Translations under genes and position numbers: made by a program
Part shown: piece after piece, positions 20,799-30,238 of the stretch
How the letters are laid out: every line of letters starts with the position of its first letter
Numbering within the stretch: the first letter of the stretch is position 1
Notes under the pieces: model-generated
Database searches by the model: none
The model's input: only the letters and a program-made list of their open reading frames with translations
What the model was told of the DNA's origin: nothing
Source: Gammaproteobacteria bacterium
GTDB lineage: Bacteria > Pseudomonadota > Gammaproteobacteria > Arenicellales > Poriferihabitantaceae
DNA length: 52,804 bases
Reading direction: 5' to 3'
Assembly: GCA_026708585.1 (NCBI GenBank)
Contig: JAPOUQ010000057.1
Location: 1 to 52,804, forward strand

Positions 20799-22208
20799 CT
20801 ATCCACGAATCCCCAAAAATAGCGGATTGCCATCACGAATGAGTTGAATAAGAAGTCTCCCTCGAGCGCTTTGAACTACGTTTTTCAGTTCATTAACATC
20901 GGTGATTCTCTGGCGATTGATATTGAGAATGATATCGTCCTCAACCAATCCAGAACTCGCTGCAGTGGACCCGGGTTCAATACTCTCAATAACGACCACC
21001 TGACCGTAATTCCGATCGGTACTGTTTACGAATTCTGCACCTTCAAATCTTGGCAGGCTGGCTTTGCCAAAGCTTTGCCGGCCATCATCCCGGCCTTTTA
21101 TGGTAATTTCTTCCGAATACAGGACCCCATCACGAAAATACTCGATTGAGAATGGATTGCCGGGTCGAATGAGTCCGATTGCGTTTCTAAGATCAGAAGA
21201 GCTCTCAATCAGATTGTTATTCAGGCGAATTACGATATCGCCCTCTTGTAGCCCCGCTTCATCGGCGACAGTACCTTCCACGATGTCCACAATAATGGCT
21301 CCAGTATGCCCTTTCAGATCAAATGCTTCTGCAAGTGCTGGGGTCATATCCTGAATTCGCACTCCGAGGATACCACGTTTGATATTTCCATGCTCAACAA
21401 TCTGCTCCATAATGCTCATTGCCATATCAATTGGAATCGACAGACCAATTCCGATACTGCCCCCCGTCCTTGAGAAAATTGCGGTATTGATGCCGATCAA
21501 TTCGCCGCGCAGATTGACCAACGCACCCCCAGAATTACCGGGATTGATCGAAGCATCGGTCTGAATAAAGTCTTCATACCCACCAATCCCCAGTCCACTT
21601 CGACCGAGTCCGCTTACGATTCCCGATGTTACGGTCTGACTTAAACCGAATGGGTTACCGATAGCAACCACGAAGTCCCCTACTCTCAGGTGTTCGGAAA
21701 TTCCGATTTGTATTTCCGTTAAGTTGTCTGGTTCAACCCGTATGACAGCAACATCGCTAGCCTGATCGGTCCCGACCACTGTAGCGGTAAATTCTCGTCC
21801 ATCTTCCGTAGTAACTAAAATCTCATCGGCTTTATCGATGACGTGATGATTGGTTAGAATGTGACCTCGGTTGGCATCAACAACGACACCAGAGCCGAGA
21901 CTGCTTGAGCGGTTTCTTTGTTCTGGAATATTGAAGAAGCGTCGGAACATGGGGTCGCGCAGTAACGGGTGATCGTCGTAGTTAATACGTGTGGTAGTGG
22001 AGATATTGACAATTGCAGGGCGAATGGTCTCCAGCATCGGGGCAAGGCTTGGAATATCTCCTGAGGCTATCAGAGAAGATAAGGCACCCGCAGCCCAATT
22101 CGGAACCATTAGGGTAAGCATCAAGAACAAGGCAGCCAACGTACGACTTGTACGCTTCACTTGCGACAGGCCGGACTGATATGGGCTCTCGGATGGGATG
22201 ATTTTCAT
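20799..22208 (-). CDS. degQ: DegQ/DegP-like periplasmic serine protease
   Basis: HtrA-type protease and chaperone of the envelope stress response. The 469 residues begin with a basic stretch and a hydrophobic signal segment (about 23-42, ending WAAGA). The chymotrypsin fold has the triad His122 (TNHHV), Asp152 (SDVAV) and Ser226 (PGNSGGA). Two PDZ domains follow at about 280-370 and 385-465. This is the two-PDZ arrangement of DegP/DegQ/MucD, not the single-PDZ DegS. Its ATG overlaps the stop of the upstream dioxygenase gene (ATGA), so the two are translationally coupled. Confidence 0.93.
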   Translation of the reverse strand: MKIIPSESPYQSGLSQVKRTSRTLAALFLMLTLMVPNWAAGALSSLIASGDIPSLAPMLETIRPAIVNISTTTRINYDDHPLLRDPMFRRFFNIPEQRNRSSSLGSGVVVDANRGHILTNHHVIDKADEILVTTEDGREFTATVVGTDQASDVAVIRVEPDNLTEIQIGISEHLRVGDFVVAIGNPFGLSQTVTSGIVSGLGRSGLGIGGYEDFIQTDASINPGNSGGALVNLRGELIGINTAIFSRTGGSIGIGLSIPIDMAMSIMEQIVEHGNIKRGILGVRIQDMTPALAEAFDLKGHTGAIIVDIVEGTVADEAGLQEGDIVIRLNNNLIESSSDLRNAIGLIRPGNPFSIEYFRDGVLYSEEITIKGRDDGRQSFGKASLPRFEGAEFVNSTDRNYGQVVVIESIEPGSTAASSGLVEDDIILNINRQRITDVNELKNVVQSARGRLLIQLIRDGNPLFLGIRG

Positions 22209-23056
22209 GATAATTGTCCAGTGTATGACGGCAGACAGGCAGAGCGATATCCGTCATTTCGAAATAGGATAGGAAAAAAACTTTCATCCATTTCAACACT
22301 TCCGTATTGCTTGTAGCGCCCGTAGATGGCTCCGACATAATCGGTGTGAAAACGGCTTTCCGAGGACATGCAATGGGAGACTACAGTATAACGAGCTTGT
22401 TCAGACTGGTTATACCCCGAACCGTGCCAAGTCTTGCCATGATGGAATACCGCATCACCAGCATTTACTTCGATCGGATCAACTGTATAAGTATCAATTC
22501 CCAGTTGTCCAGCTGTATAGTTGAGCGCTTCATGATAATCATCGGGCGCATGAAAAGTAAATTTACGGGTTTGTAATGGCCAGTGATGGGAGTGACGGAC
22601 GTATTCAATTGTGCCAGCATGAATATTTGTTGCGTCCAGCGCCATCCAGCAGGAGACGATTGAGGGAGGATCGACCCATTCCTGATAGGTGTCGTCCTGG
22701 TGAAAACCCACCGGTCTAGCACCGGGTGGTTTCCAGATCACATTATCCTGATTAATACGAGTACCGGGCCAGCCCATCAGTTCTGCACAATATTGGCCAA
22801 CTTTTTCATCCAGTACCAACCGGGCAATTGCTCGGTCTGATTTCCAGCCATTACAAATCTGTCGAGTCAGACTGGAGTCCGAAATGCCGAAACGCCAGTT
22901 CCATTCATCTGGCTGAAGTCCGGTTTCAAACTCACCACGAAACAGTTTTTCAAATCGAAACTTTGCTTCATCAATCCGCTCCTTTGAATTGAAGTTTCGA
23001 ACGACCAAGTAGCCGTTGTTCTCGAAATCGGAGCATTGTTGAGCATGTAAAATCAT
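22205..23056 (-). CDS. Phytanoyl-CoA dioxygenase (PhyH) family oxygenase
   Basis: Fe(II)/2-oxoglutarate oxygenase of 283 residues. The facial triad is His119-x-Asp121 (GFHQDDTYQEW) and a distal His near 211 (KTWHGSG), followed by Arg222, which would bind 2-oxoglutarate. PhyH family members hydroxylate a wide range of small molecules (ectoine, phytanoyl-CoA, halogenated and secondary metabolites), so the substrate is open. It is the first gene of the degQ-rpe train and overlaps degQ by four bases. Confidence 0.9.
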   Translation of the reverse strand: MILHAQQCSDFENNGYLVVRNFNSKERIDEAKFRFEKLFRGEFETGLQPDEWNWRFGISDSSLTRQICNGWKSDRAIARLVLDEKVGQYCAELMGWPGTRINQDNVIWKPPGARPVGFHQDDTYQEWVDPPSIVSCWMALDATNIHAGTIEYVRHSHHWPLQTRKFTFHAPDDYHEALNYTAGQLGIDTYTVDPIEVNAGDAVFHHGKTWHGSGYNQSEQARYTVVSHCMSSESRFHTDYVGAIYGRYKQYGSVEMDESFFPILFRNDGYRSACLPSYTGQLS

Positions 23057-23300
23057 GACTGGATATTCATTTGCATGTATTCATTCCGGTTTGTCAAATT
23101 GATCCGGAAAGGTTCTGATGCTTTCATCTGGCTACGCCTAGGTAATTTCGCTCAGACTCAAGAGTATTGCCGCCAGCGCTGATATCATGAAAAGTTGTCA
23201 AGTTAAGGTCAAAGTGTGTGTTAGATTTGATATTATGTAGCATATTCGACAATCAATCAATGAAACCCGAATCTCTCGATCATTAGGACAGAATTCTGTT

Positions 23301-24698
23301 ATGCAACATTTTGATGTAATTATCATCGGCAGTGGACCTGCGGGGAAAACAGCAGCCATACAGGCTGCGAAACTTGGTAAGAATGTCGCTGTGATTGATG
23401 GTATGGGTGGTATCGGTGGTGTGTGTGTACATACGGGAACGATTCCGAGCAAAACCTTACGTGAGACAGTACTCAATCTGACCGGTTGGCGTGAACGTGG
23501 ATTTTACGGCCGGGCTTATCGTGCCAAATCCGATATTCAGGCATCTGACCTCATGCAAAGACTCAGCATGACATTACAAAACGAAGTCGATATTCAACAA
23601 GATCATCTGGTTCGTAATGGAGTGCAGATTGTGCAGGGTTTCGCGCATTTTATCGATAAAAACACCATAGGTGTCGATACTCCTAATGGAGATTTGATCT
23701 CCCTGTCGGCTGAAAGTTTCATTATCGCTGTTGGAACCCAGACCTATAGGCCGGATGAGATACCGTTTGATGGTGAACGGATTATCGATTCTGACGAGGT
23801 CACTTGCATGCAAAAATTACCCCGCACATTGACCGTAATCGGTGCTGGTGTGGTTGGAGTTGAGTATGCGACAATCTTCAAGACGCTGGATATAAATGTA
23901 ACGCTGGTTGAGCCCCGACAGAGCATGCTGGATTTTATGGATCAGGAAATCTTAATGCATTTTCGTCATGAGATTGTCGATAGTGGTCTACGGTTGCAAT
24001 TTGGGCAAGCTGTGAAGACGATTGAAGTCAGGAAGAATGGCAACTGTGTAGTGATTTTGGAAAATAACCGGGCAATTGCTTCAGATATGGTCTTATTTGC
24101 TGCTGGTCGCGTGGGAAATACCAGCAAGCTTGGACTTGAAAATATCGAAGTAGAAACAGATCATCGAGGGCGTATTGCGGTAAATGATCGGTTCCAAACC
24201 TCACAGCCGACGGTTTATGCCTGTGGGGATGTGATCGGTTTTCCGAGCTTGGCATCGACTTCGCTGGAACAGGGTCGAATTGCTGTACTAGATGCATTGG
24301 GTGAGAAAGCGTACAAGAAACCCAAATATTTTCCCTATGGTATCTATGCTGTGCCAGAAATGTCGACAGTAGGCATGACTGAGGAGGAGGTGATTGAACG
24401 GAAAATTCCATATGAAACAGGTCTCGCCCAACTTCGCGAGACCTCTCGTGGAAAGGTTATGGGCCTTCGTTCAGGTATTTTGAAGGCGATCTTCTCGACC
24501 AAAAGCCGTAGATTGCTTGGAGCGCATATTGTTGGGGAAGGAGCAACCGAGTTGATTCACATCGGTCAGGCAGTCTTAACCCTGAGAGGCACGATCGATT
24601 ATTTTCTTGAGAATGCCTTTAATTATCCGACTCTGGCTGAAGCCTACAAGGTCGCAGCATTGCATGCTCACAACCGAATGATTGAGCTTGAATATTAA
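23301..24698 (+). CDS. sthA: Soluble pyridine nucleotide transhydrogenase (Si-specific)
   Basis: Cytoplasmic flavoprotein that balances NADPH and NADH. The 465 residues have the FAD site IIGSGPAGKTAAIQAAKLG, the second nucleotide fold VIGAGVVGVEYATIF and the C-terminal dimer domain. The segment GGVCVHTGTIPSKTL keeps one cysteine, but the second cysteine of the redox disulfide is threonine. That is the hallmark separating SthA from lipoamide dehydrogenase. It is divergent from the phyH-degQ train across a 244-base interval and is followed 17 bases later by the HlyU-like gene. Confidence 0.95.
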   Translation: MQHFDVIIIGSGPAGKTAAIQAAKLGKNVAVIDGMGGIGGVCVHTGTIPSKTLRETVLNLTGWRERGFYGRAYRAKSDIQASDLMQRLSMTLQNEVDIQQDHLVRNGVQIVQGFAHFIDKNTIGVDTPNGDLISLSAESFIIAVGTQTYRPDEIPFDGERIIDSDEVTCMQKLPRTLTVIGAGVVGVEYATIFKTLDINVTLVEPRQSMLDFMDQEILMHFRHEIVDSGLRLQFGQAVKTIEVRKNGNCVVILENNRAIASDMVLFAAGRVGNTSKLGLENIEVETDHRGRIAVNDRFQTSQPTVYACGDVIGFPSLASTSLEQGRIAVLDALGEKAYKKPKYFPYGIYAVPEMSTVGMTEEEVIERKIPYETGLAQLRETSRGKVMGLRSGILKAIFSTKSRRLLGAHIVGEGATELIHIGQAVLTLRGTIDYFLENAFNYPTLAEAYKVAALHAHNRMIELEY

Positions 24699-24715
24699 CT
24701 AGGGGTGGATGCGCG

Positions 24716-24994
24716 ATGGGCTTTCTGAAAAGTATTTTTGGTCGCGAGCAAACGAAAACCAATGCAGAGGAAGCGGTTATTTACAATGGATTCCTTATAC
24801 AACCTTGCCCGAATAAAGTGACGCATGGTTGGACAACCGAAGCAGTAATTACGTTTGAGAAGGATGGGCAAGAGCAGACTCATCGGTTTTTACGGGCAGA
24901 TATTTCGTTCAGTCGAGAAGAGGCGGTTCAATTGACCTTGAACAAGGCGCAGACCATGATTGAACAGATGGGTGAGAAGATTTTTCGAGAATGA
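24716..24994 (+). CDS. HlyU-like protein
   Basis: A 92-residue protein matching the HlyU family (PF10115): MGFLKSIFGR opening, YNGFLIQPCP, the HGWTTEAVI block and the RADISFSREEA segment. The name comes from a haemolysin regulator in some proteobacteria, but PF10115 members are small proteins without a helix-turn-helix and their role is not settled. A GGGGTGG-rich stretch just upstream of ATG 24716 provides the ribosome binding site. It lies 17 bases after sthA and is probably co-transcribed with it. Confidence 0.85.
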   Translation: MGFLKSIFGREQTKTNAEEAVIYNGFLIQPCPNKVTHGWTTEAVITFEKDGQEQTHRFLRADISFSREEAVQLTLNKAQTMIEQMGEKIFRE

Positions 24995-25012
24995 TTGATT
25001 AATCTGGCCTGT

Positions 25013-25031
25013 CATTCCGATTTACGGAATG
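25013..25031 (+). terminator. Short hairpin after the HlyU-like gene
   Basis: CATTCCG and CGGAATG pair around an ATTTA loop, 18 bases after the stop codon. No T-run follows, so as an intrinsic terminator it would be weak. Confidence 0.35.
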
Positions 25032-25337
25032 CTCATGCTTGAGTGGTTTGTGCCGGCATGAATCAGAATATTCACCAGAACCAGTAGTTCGTATATCCAT
25101 TTGAGAAACCACCAATAAGCAAAATATTCGTTCTGCAAATCGGACTGGAACCCTCGGCGGTAAATTCCTTCCATCCAATACAAGTTGCAATTTTCACTAT
25201 ACTAAACTCATAACTACTCTTGTATCTCATTTTCGTTCTATGATTTGATAGATGTTTCAATTTGAGTTAGCCTTCGGAGGGTTCAAACGATAGGTATGCA
25301 TTTTCAATTCAATTTGCTGATGATTGCAAGACAATCC

Positions 25338-25391
25338 TAGCCCGACCTTCGCAATTCTGGGAACGCTCTCATAATTGAGAAGGTCGGGCTA
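25338..25391. repeat. Long inverted repeat upstream of the lipoprotein gene
   Basis: Arms of 13 bp (TAGCCCGACCTTC at 25338-25350 and its perfect complement at 25379-25391) are separated by 28 bases. Inside, after one G/A mismatch, five more pairs form (CAATT/AATTG), giving 18 of 19 paired positions and a 16-base loop. It ends 21 bases before ATG 25413. It could be a terminator-antiterminator, an operator or a mobile repeat. Confidence 0.7.
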
Positions 25392-25412
25392 ACAAAGAAA
25401 TAAGGTAACAAA

Positions 25413-26444
25413 ATGAAATACGTTTTACTGACCATACACATTGGTTTATTTGCCCTTCTCGCAGCTTGCGGAAGTTCAAATAATGCAACTTATTTCGAAA
25501 CACTTCAAAACAGTCTAGATGATGCCCGAACCCAAAATGTTGACAGGATCGTATCAGAGATGTCAAAAGCAAGTACCAATGCCCCAACCTTTGGAAGCGT
25601 GACGCAGTCAACAGATCAAGGTGCTACTGCCCGGGTATCTTTTGATGGTATGTCAACATCGGTTGTGGTGACCAAATCGGATGATAAAACAGTCGAATTT
25701 GGTGGTTCTGCTGTAGACTCCGATCAAAAAAACGTTCAATACACGGTCATAGATGGTCCTCCTGCTTTCTGGACCAAAGGACATAGTATGACTTCAGCTG
25801 AACGATCCGGTCAAAGAATTCAATTTACCACTGCTGAAACATCTTGGGATGAAAATAATCCGAGGTCATATGTGACTCTTGGTGTTTGGGAAGAATTCAA
25901 ACATGAAAATGGACAATATCATGCTGAATCCTTTGGCGCATATGTCGATGGACCTGAATTGAGAGATAACTTTTCATGGAGAAGCCAATCAGGCACAGCA
26001 ACATATAAAGGCACGACTATTGGGCACTATGCTTATCATGTACCCAGCAATCCAGAAAATGACCAGTTTGGTACATTTCAAGCAGCTTTGAATCTGCAAT
26101 TGAATCTTGATAGGCAAACCATTACTGGTCAAGCCGGATTGGATGGTGGGGTGGAAGTTTTTCGATCAGATGGACGCTCGGAAATGTTGCCGATTGGGGT
26201 AATGTTGGAGGAAACAAAAATTGAGAATAATGGATCTTTTTCGTCAAATGAATTTAAGATTGTGTCGAATCAAATTGTATTGAGTCATTCTTCCGGCTAT
26301 TGGGGAGGGAAACTTTCGAATCTTGTCAACGATGACAATAAACCGCGAATGGCTGGTGGGACAGCCGCCGGAAAATGGACAGATATTTTCGGTGGAGAAG
26401 GGTCTTTGAATAGTGCTTGGATTGCAGCGCTTGATGAAAGTTAG
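25413..26444 (+). CDS. Surface lipoprotein with TbpB-like beta-barrel region
   Basis: The 343-residue protein starts with a lipoprotein signal peptide (hydrophobic stretch and lipobox LLAACGSS; mature Cys at about residue 19), so it should be lipid-anchored in the envelope. The rest is Ser/Thr/Gly-rich and predicted mostly beta. The C-terminal third (FQAALNLQLNLDRQTITGQAG and a Gly-rich end, GGTAAGKWTDIFGG) resembles the transferrin-binding-protein-like C-terminal barrels of TbpB and Slam-dependent lipoproteins. No receptor or Slam gene adjoins it. GGTAAC lies upstream of the ATG. The likeness is weak and the ligand unknown. Confidence 0.7.
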   Translation: MKYVLLTIHIGLFALLAACGSSNNATYFETLQNSLDDARTQNVDRIVSEMSKASTNAPTFGSVTQSTDQGATARVSFDGMSTSVVVTKSDDKTVEFGGSAVDSDQKNVQYTVIDGPPAFWTKGHSMTSAERSGQRIQFTTAETSWDENNPRSYVTLGVWEEFKHENGQYHAESFGAYVDGPELRDNFSWRSQSGTATYKGTTIGHYAYHVPSNPENDQFGTFQAALNLQLNLDRQTITGQAGLDGGVEVFRSDGRSEMLPIGVMLEETKIENNGSFSSNEFKIVSNQIVLSHSSGYWGGKLSNLVNDDNKPRMAGGTAAGKWTDIFGGEGSLNSAWIAALDES

Positions 26445-26656
26445 GTGGAAATGGGGGTTTCTTGCTGTATCCACTATTCGCTGTCTAGGGAATGATTCTG
26501 ATAAACCAACCGGTATTTTGAAGTTCCTAACGGGTAATTGAAGAACTTGACCGATTGCTCGGAGATAGGATCGTGAGCGGAGGACATGGATCAAGGTCTT
26601 TAGGCGTGTAATACTCAATCAGGTGATGATTTTTGTTATTTCGAAAGCTAGCTGAA

Positions 26657-28147
26657 TCAAGTCGGTTTCTTGAAGAAAGAAGAATAAATGCTGCTGAATA
26701 GGGTCAGTATGCCCGCTATGATCAGGGTTAATGCAATCGGCCTTGAGATGAATCCCAGCCATTCAAAGTGTAGCATCTGCATCGCTTGCGCGAAGGTCTG
26801 CTCGCCGATTCTTCCGAGAATTAGGCCAAGCACGATCCCAGCTACGGAATAACCGGATCGACGTAGAAAAAATCCGACAATGCCGGCTACAAACATCACC
26901 ACTATATCAATCGGCAAGCCCCTTACTGCATAGGCCCCGACAGTAGCGAGTAACAGAATCAATGGAGCGAGAAATTGAAACGGTATTCGAAGTAAATTGA
27001 TGATGGTCTTGGTTTCAAGATATCCGATCAGGAGGATTGATAAGTTTGCAAAGAACATGGCAGAGAAAACAACCCATACCAAATCGGCACTGTTCAAAAA
27101 AACCAAAGGACCAGGCTCCATATCGTGCATCTGAAAGACTCCAACCATCATCGCAGTCAGCGCACCACCGGGCAGGCCGAGGGCTAGTAGCGGAATCATT
27201 GCAGCACCGGTTGCCGCGTTATTGGCTGTTTCCGAGGAAACCACCCCTTCCATTTTCCCGGTGCCGAATTCTTTGCGATCTTTCGACCAACGTACCGCTT
27301 CGTTATAGCCCATGAACGCTGCAAGAGTTGCTCCAATTCCGGGCAGAATACCACAGAAAAAACCAATTATGATGGATCGAATAACTGCGATTTTTTGAGA
27401 AAATAGTTCAGCCAAGCTGGGAAAATCGACACTGAGTTTGGGGGCTTTATAAGAACCTTTGGCCTTTTTTTCGACTTGAATCAACACTTCCGAGACGGCA
27501 AAAAAACCGAGAATGGTTGGAATGAAGTGAATACCTGCCAACAGATAAGGCATACCAAAATCCCAACGCTCAATACCGCCTACCGGATCCAGACCGACTA
27601 CCGCAATTAGCAGCCCAAGCAGGATTGACAGCCATCCTTTCCAGAACGTTCTCGCTCCAACTGAAGAGGCCACCGCGAGCCCGAAAAACACCAAGGCAAA
27701 AATCTCAGGCGGGCCAAATGCCGAGATTGCCCAACTAGCAATTGGAGCGGTAGCAATCATCATAATTACAGCAGAGACAGTGCCCCCAATCGCAGAACAC
27801 ATTACAGCGGCTCCCACAGCCTTGCCCGCCTGCCCTTTTTGAGTCATGGGGTAGCCATCAAAGGCGGTTGGCGCATTCTCCGGTGAACCTGGAATGTTAA
27901 ATAAAATTGCAGTAATCGCTCCGCCATAGACGCCCGTGCAATAGATTACTGAAAACAGCATGATGCCATGCTCAGGAGAAAGATGCGCTGTAAACGGAAG
28001 CAGGATAGCGGCCAAAGTGAGCATGCTTACTCCGGGAATTGCCCCAAACAGCATGCCTCCGATTACTCCACCAAAAAAAATTAGCACACCAAGCGGATCA
28101 CCAAACAGCGCAATGGTTCCGTTGATGAAATTGTTCAGAGTGTCCAT
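26657..28147 (-). CDS. tctA: Tripartite tricarboxylate transporter, large membrane subunit (TctA)
   Basis: Inner-membrane permease of 496 residues with about eleven to twelve hydrophobic helices. Family landmarks are GAIPGVSMLTLAAILLPFT near residue 37, NIPGSPENAPTAFDGYPM near 84, and FFCGILPGIGATLAAFMGY near 262. Tct systems import carboxylates or related anions using a periplasmic binding protein. It starts 7 bases after the tctB stop. Its neighbours (TauE, SauS-like, SauT-like) suggest a sulfonate such as sulfoacetate as substrate, by analogy with the SlcHFG sulfolactate importer. Confidence 0.95.
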   Translation of the reverse strand: MDTLNNFINGTIALFGDPLGVLIFFGGVIGGMLFGAIPGVSMLTLAAILLPFTAHLSPEHGIMLFSVIYCTGVYGGAITAILFNIPGSPENAPTAFDGYPMTQKGQAGKAVGAAVMCSAIGGTVSAVIMMIATAPIASWAISAFGPPEIFALVFFGLAVASSVGARTFWKGWLSILLGLLIAVVGLDPVGGIERWDFGMPYLLAGIHFIPTILGFFAVSEVLIQVEKKAKGSYKAPKLSVDFPSLAELFSQKIAVIRSIIIGFFCGILPGIGATLAAFMGYNEAVRWSKDRKEFGTGKMEGVVSSETANNAATGAAMIPLLALGLPGGALTAMMVGVFQMHDMEPGPLVFLNSADLVWVVFSAMFFANLSILLIGYLETKTIINLLRIPFQFLAPLILLLATVGAYAVRGLPIDIVVMFVAGIVGFFLRRSGYSVAGIVLGLILGRIGEQTFAQAMQMLHFEWLGFISRPIALTLIIAGILTLFSSIYSSFFKKPT

Positions 28148-28154
28148 TGCTTCG

Positions 28155-28868
28155 TTATTGCAACAGATTCACGATGGAGGTCCCGAATTCATAGAATGGA
28201 CTGATATTACCAGTCGGAAGACCAACATAAAGCAGGCTAACAAATAGTGTTAGCAGAATGCCCATGATCAGTGCGCCAATCATGAGCATGCTCTTATAAC
28301 GTTTCTCTCCCATCAGATACATCGTACCTAATATGAAAAACGGTGCAGTAAAGTAGAAGCCAAAATCCTGAATCAATGCCCCGAATAGTAGAGGCAAGGT
28401 CAGCATTCCTCCTAGGTGATTGCCTCGAATTCCCATCAGATATATAGCGAGTAAAACAACTGCAGTAATTAGCTTTGCATGATTGAGTCCAGCTTTATCC
28501 AGTGATAGCCATTCACTTGCAATTCCGGGTGCATTCATATAGATGAAAGGAATCGTAATCAGCAAAAACGTCCAGGCAAGCCATTTTGGATTATTGTGGT
28601 CGGAAAAATTTGCCGCTAGTTCGGGACCATGATCGGAGGCCTTGCTGAGCATTTCTGAGCTCTGTTTATCATCGCGTAGCCATTGTCCGAGCAATTGACC
28701 AAGTGCAGCGACCACAATCAACAGAAGGATTACTCTCGGCCATGCCGCCGCGCCATATTTGTAGATTTCAATTTCCTGGTTGAAATCAAAGGAATAAACA
28801 AACAGCAATAATGCAAGCGAGAGCCAGATCGCTGCTTCAACGATATGAGCAACGCGGAGATTTTTCAT
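28155..28868 (-). CDS. tctB: Tripartite tricarboxylate transporter, small membrane subunit (TctB)
   Basis: The 237-residue protein has four to five hydrophobic helices and the AAAWPRVILLLIVV segment typical of TctB. TctB proteins are usually 150-180 residues; this one is longer because of an insert at about residues 68-95 and an extra helical pair. It lies between tctC and tctA and is preceded by a 12-bp hairpin. Confidence 0.85.
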   Translation of the reverse strand: MKNLRVAHIVEAAIWLSLALLLFVYSFDFNQEIEIYKYGAAAWPRVILLLIVVAALGQLLGQWLRDDKQSSEMLSKASDHGPELAANFSDHNNPKWLAWTFLLITIPFIYMNAPGIASEWLSLDKAGLNHAKLITAVVLLAIYLMGIRGNHLGGMLTLPLLFGALIQDFGFYFTAPFFILGTMYLMGEKRYKSMLMIGALIMGILLTLFVSLLYVGLPTGNISPFYEFGTSIVNLLQ

Positions 28869-28888
28869 GCTGGATTGGAGGAAAGGAA

Positions 28889-28915
28889 CGCTCTGGCATT
28901 CAGAATGCCAGAGCG
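28889..28915 (-). promoter_or_regulatory. Hairpin between tctC and tctB
   Basis: CGCTCTGGCATT and AATGCCAGAGCG form a perfect 12-bp stem with a CAG loop, in the 67-base gap after tctC. In transcript sense it is followed by a pyrimidine-rich tract rather than a pure T-run. Such hairpins commonly protect the upstream binding-protein message or partly terminate, so that more binding protein than permease is made. Confidence 0.6.
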
Positions 28916-28935
28916 CATGAATTCAGGAGAAGACT

Positions 28936-29961
28936 CTATTTGACATCAAGCCCCATCTCCTTGTAAACATTACGGTATTGATCGATAGTTGTACTAATTA
29001 AACTACGAGCACCTTCTGTATCCCGAAAACTTTCAATCAAGTGCATAAACTTGCTTTTGTTGAAGTCCTGATAGCTTTGCTCGCAATAAGCCTTTTGAAA
29101 TGCCCACTGCAACCATTCGACCCGATCGGCTGGCGCATCCTTATGCACATAGAATCCGCGGAATCGATAAAGTGGCTCAAAATCAAGCCCGGCATCAGAA
29201 AGAGCAGGGACATCGGGGAAGGCCGATGGCGCTTCAGGAAGAATCGTTAGAATTGGCTTGAAAGTGCCTGCATCCAGAAATTTTCGGACATCGCCGGGCT
29301 GCTCAAATAATGCATCTACCTGACCACCAGCAAGGGCACCATATCTTGGTGCACCCTTGTCAAAAGAAATCTGTTGAATACTGATTCCGGTTGCATCGGA
29401 TATAGCCTTCATGGTTACTCGTTCCATTGATCCTTCTTTGGATACATTGGCAATAGTAGCCTTTCCGTTTTGTGCCTTTACCCACTCTACAAAAGAATTC
29501 CAATCGGTAAATCGGTCTTCATTGGTTCGGATGAAGATTTGTGAAAAGGTGATTTGTGAAATAACCAACGGAATTAGATCAGAGGCGGGGTTAGGCTTGC
29601 TTGAATCCAATGCATGAGCACTTGAAGCATCGTCAATATGTTCCAGTACGGAGTATCCGTCGGATGGGAGTGCCATATAAGCGGTCATGCCGACAGTTCC
29701 AGAACCCCCGGGCTTGTGATCACGATTGATACTGACCTCGGTCAATTCAGTTACAGCCTGAGCCATGGCTTGTGCGACTTGCCCAGATCCACCTGCAGGT
29801 CCATAGGGGACGATCATGGTCAAAGCGCGTTCTGGAAAACCATTTGGGCCTGCTAGACTGTTTGGAAGAGAGTCGGTGGCACATGCGGCGAATGAAACGT
29901 TCGAAACCAGCGTCATACCGCATGCAAGTAGTCCCGAAGTTAAATATTTTGTAAAGTTCAT
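28936..29961 (-). CDS. tctC: Tripartite tricarboxylate transporter substrate-binding protein (TctC/Bug)
   Basis: Periplasmic solute receptor of 341 residues. A Sec signal peptide (about 1-25, ending SNVSFAA) precedes the Bug-family fold. Motifs include FPERALTMIVPYGPAGGSGQVA near residue 42 and the ligand-loop NRDHKPGGSGTVGMTAY near 80, and later VDALFEQPGDV. It opens the tctC-tctB-tctA operon. The ligand is not predictable from sequence; context points to an organosulfonate. Confidence 0.93.
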   Translation of the reverse strand: MNFTKYLTSGLLACGMTLVSNVSFAACATDSLPNSLAGPNGFPERALTMIVPYGPAGGSGQVAQAMAQAVTELTEVSINRDHKPGGSGTVGMTAYMALPSDGYSVLEHIDDASSAHALDSSKPNPASDLIPLVISQITFSQIFIRTNEDRFTDWNSFVEWVKAQNGKATIANVSKEGSMERVTMKAISDATGISIQQISFDKGAPRYGALAGGQVDALFEQPGDVRKFLDAGTFKPILTILPEAPSAFPDVPALSDAGLDFEPLYRFRGFYVHKDAPADRVEWLQWAFQKAYCEQSYQDFNKSKFMHLIESFRDTEGARSLISTTIDQYRNVYKEMGLDVK

Positions 29962-30238
29962 TTATTATTCTCTCATTGATTCAAATGACGGTGACGAGAA
30001 CCACCATCGAACGTTTTTATTGTTTGTCTGAAATTGATGCTCGGTACTGACGGGTAATAGCCGAAGAAATGCGAGCACACAAAGTTCACCTTTATTTATG
30101 AGCTCAACTGCTCACATGCACAGATTTTACACGATTGAATCGGGTTGTAAGAAAATTTTTGACTGGATTGGGTTGCTGATTTTTCGGAATCGATGACAGC
30201 AATTCGTTATTATCTGTTCAATCGATTTACTGAAATTC

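Larger units (their letters stand above)
24995..25412. other. Intergenic stretch with two hairpins
   Basis: No gene is visible. It contains a 7-bp hairpin soon after the HlyU-like gene (25013-25031) and a long inverted repeat directly before the lipoprotein gene (25338-25391). Confidence 0.5.
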
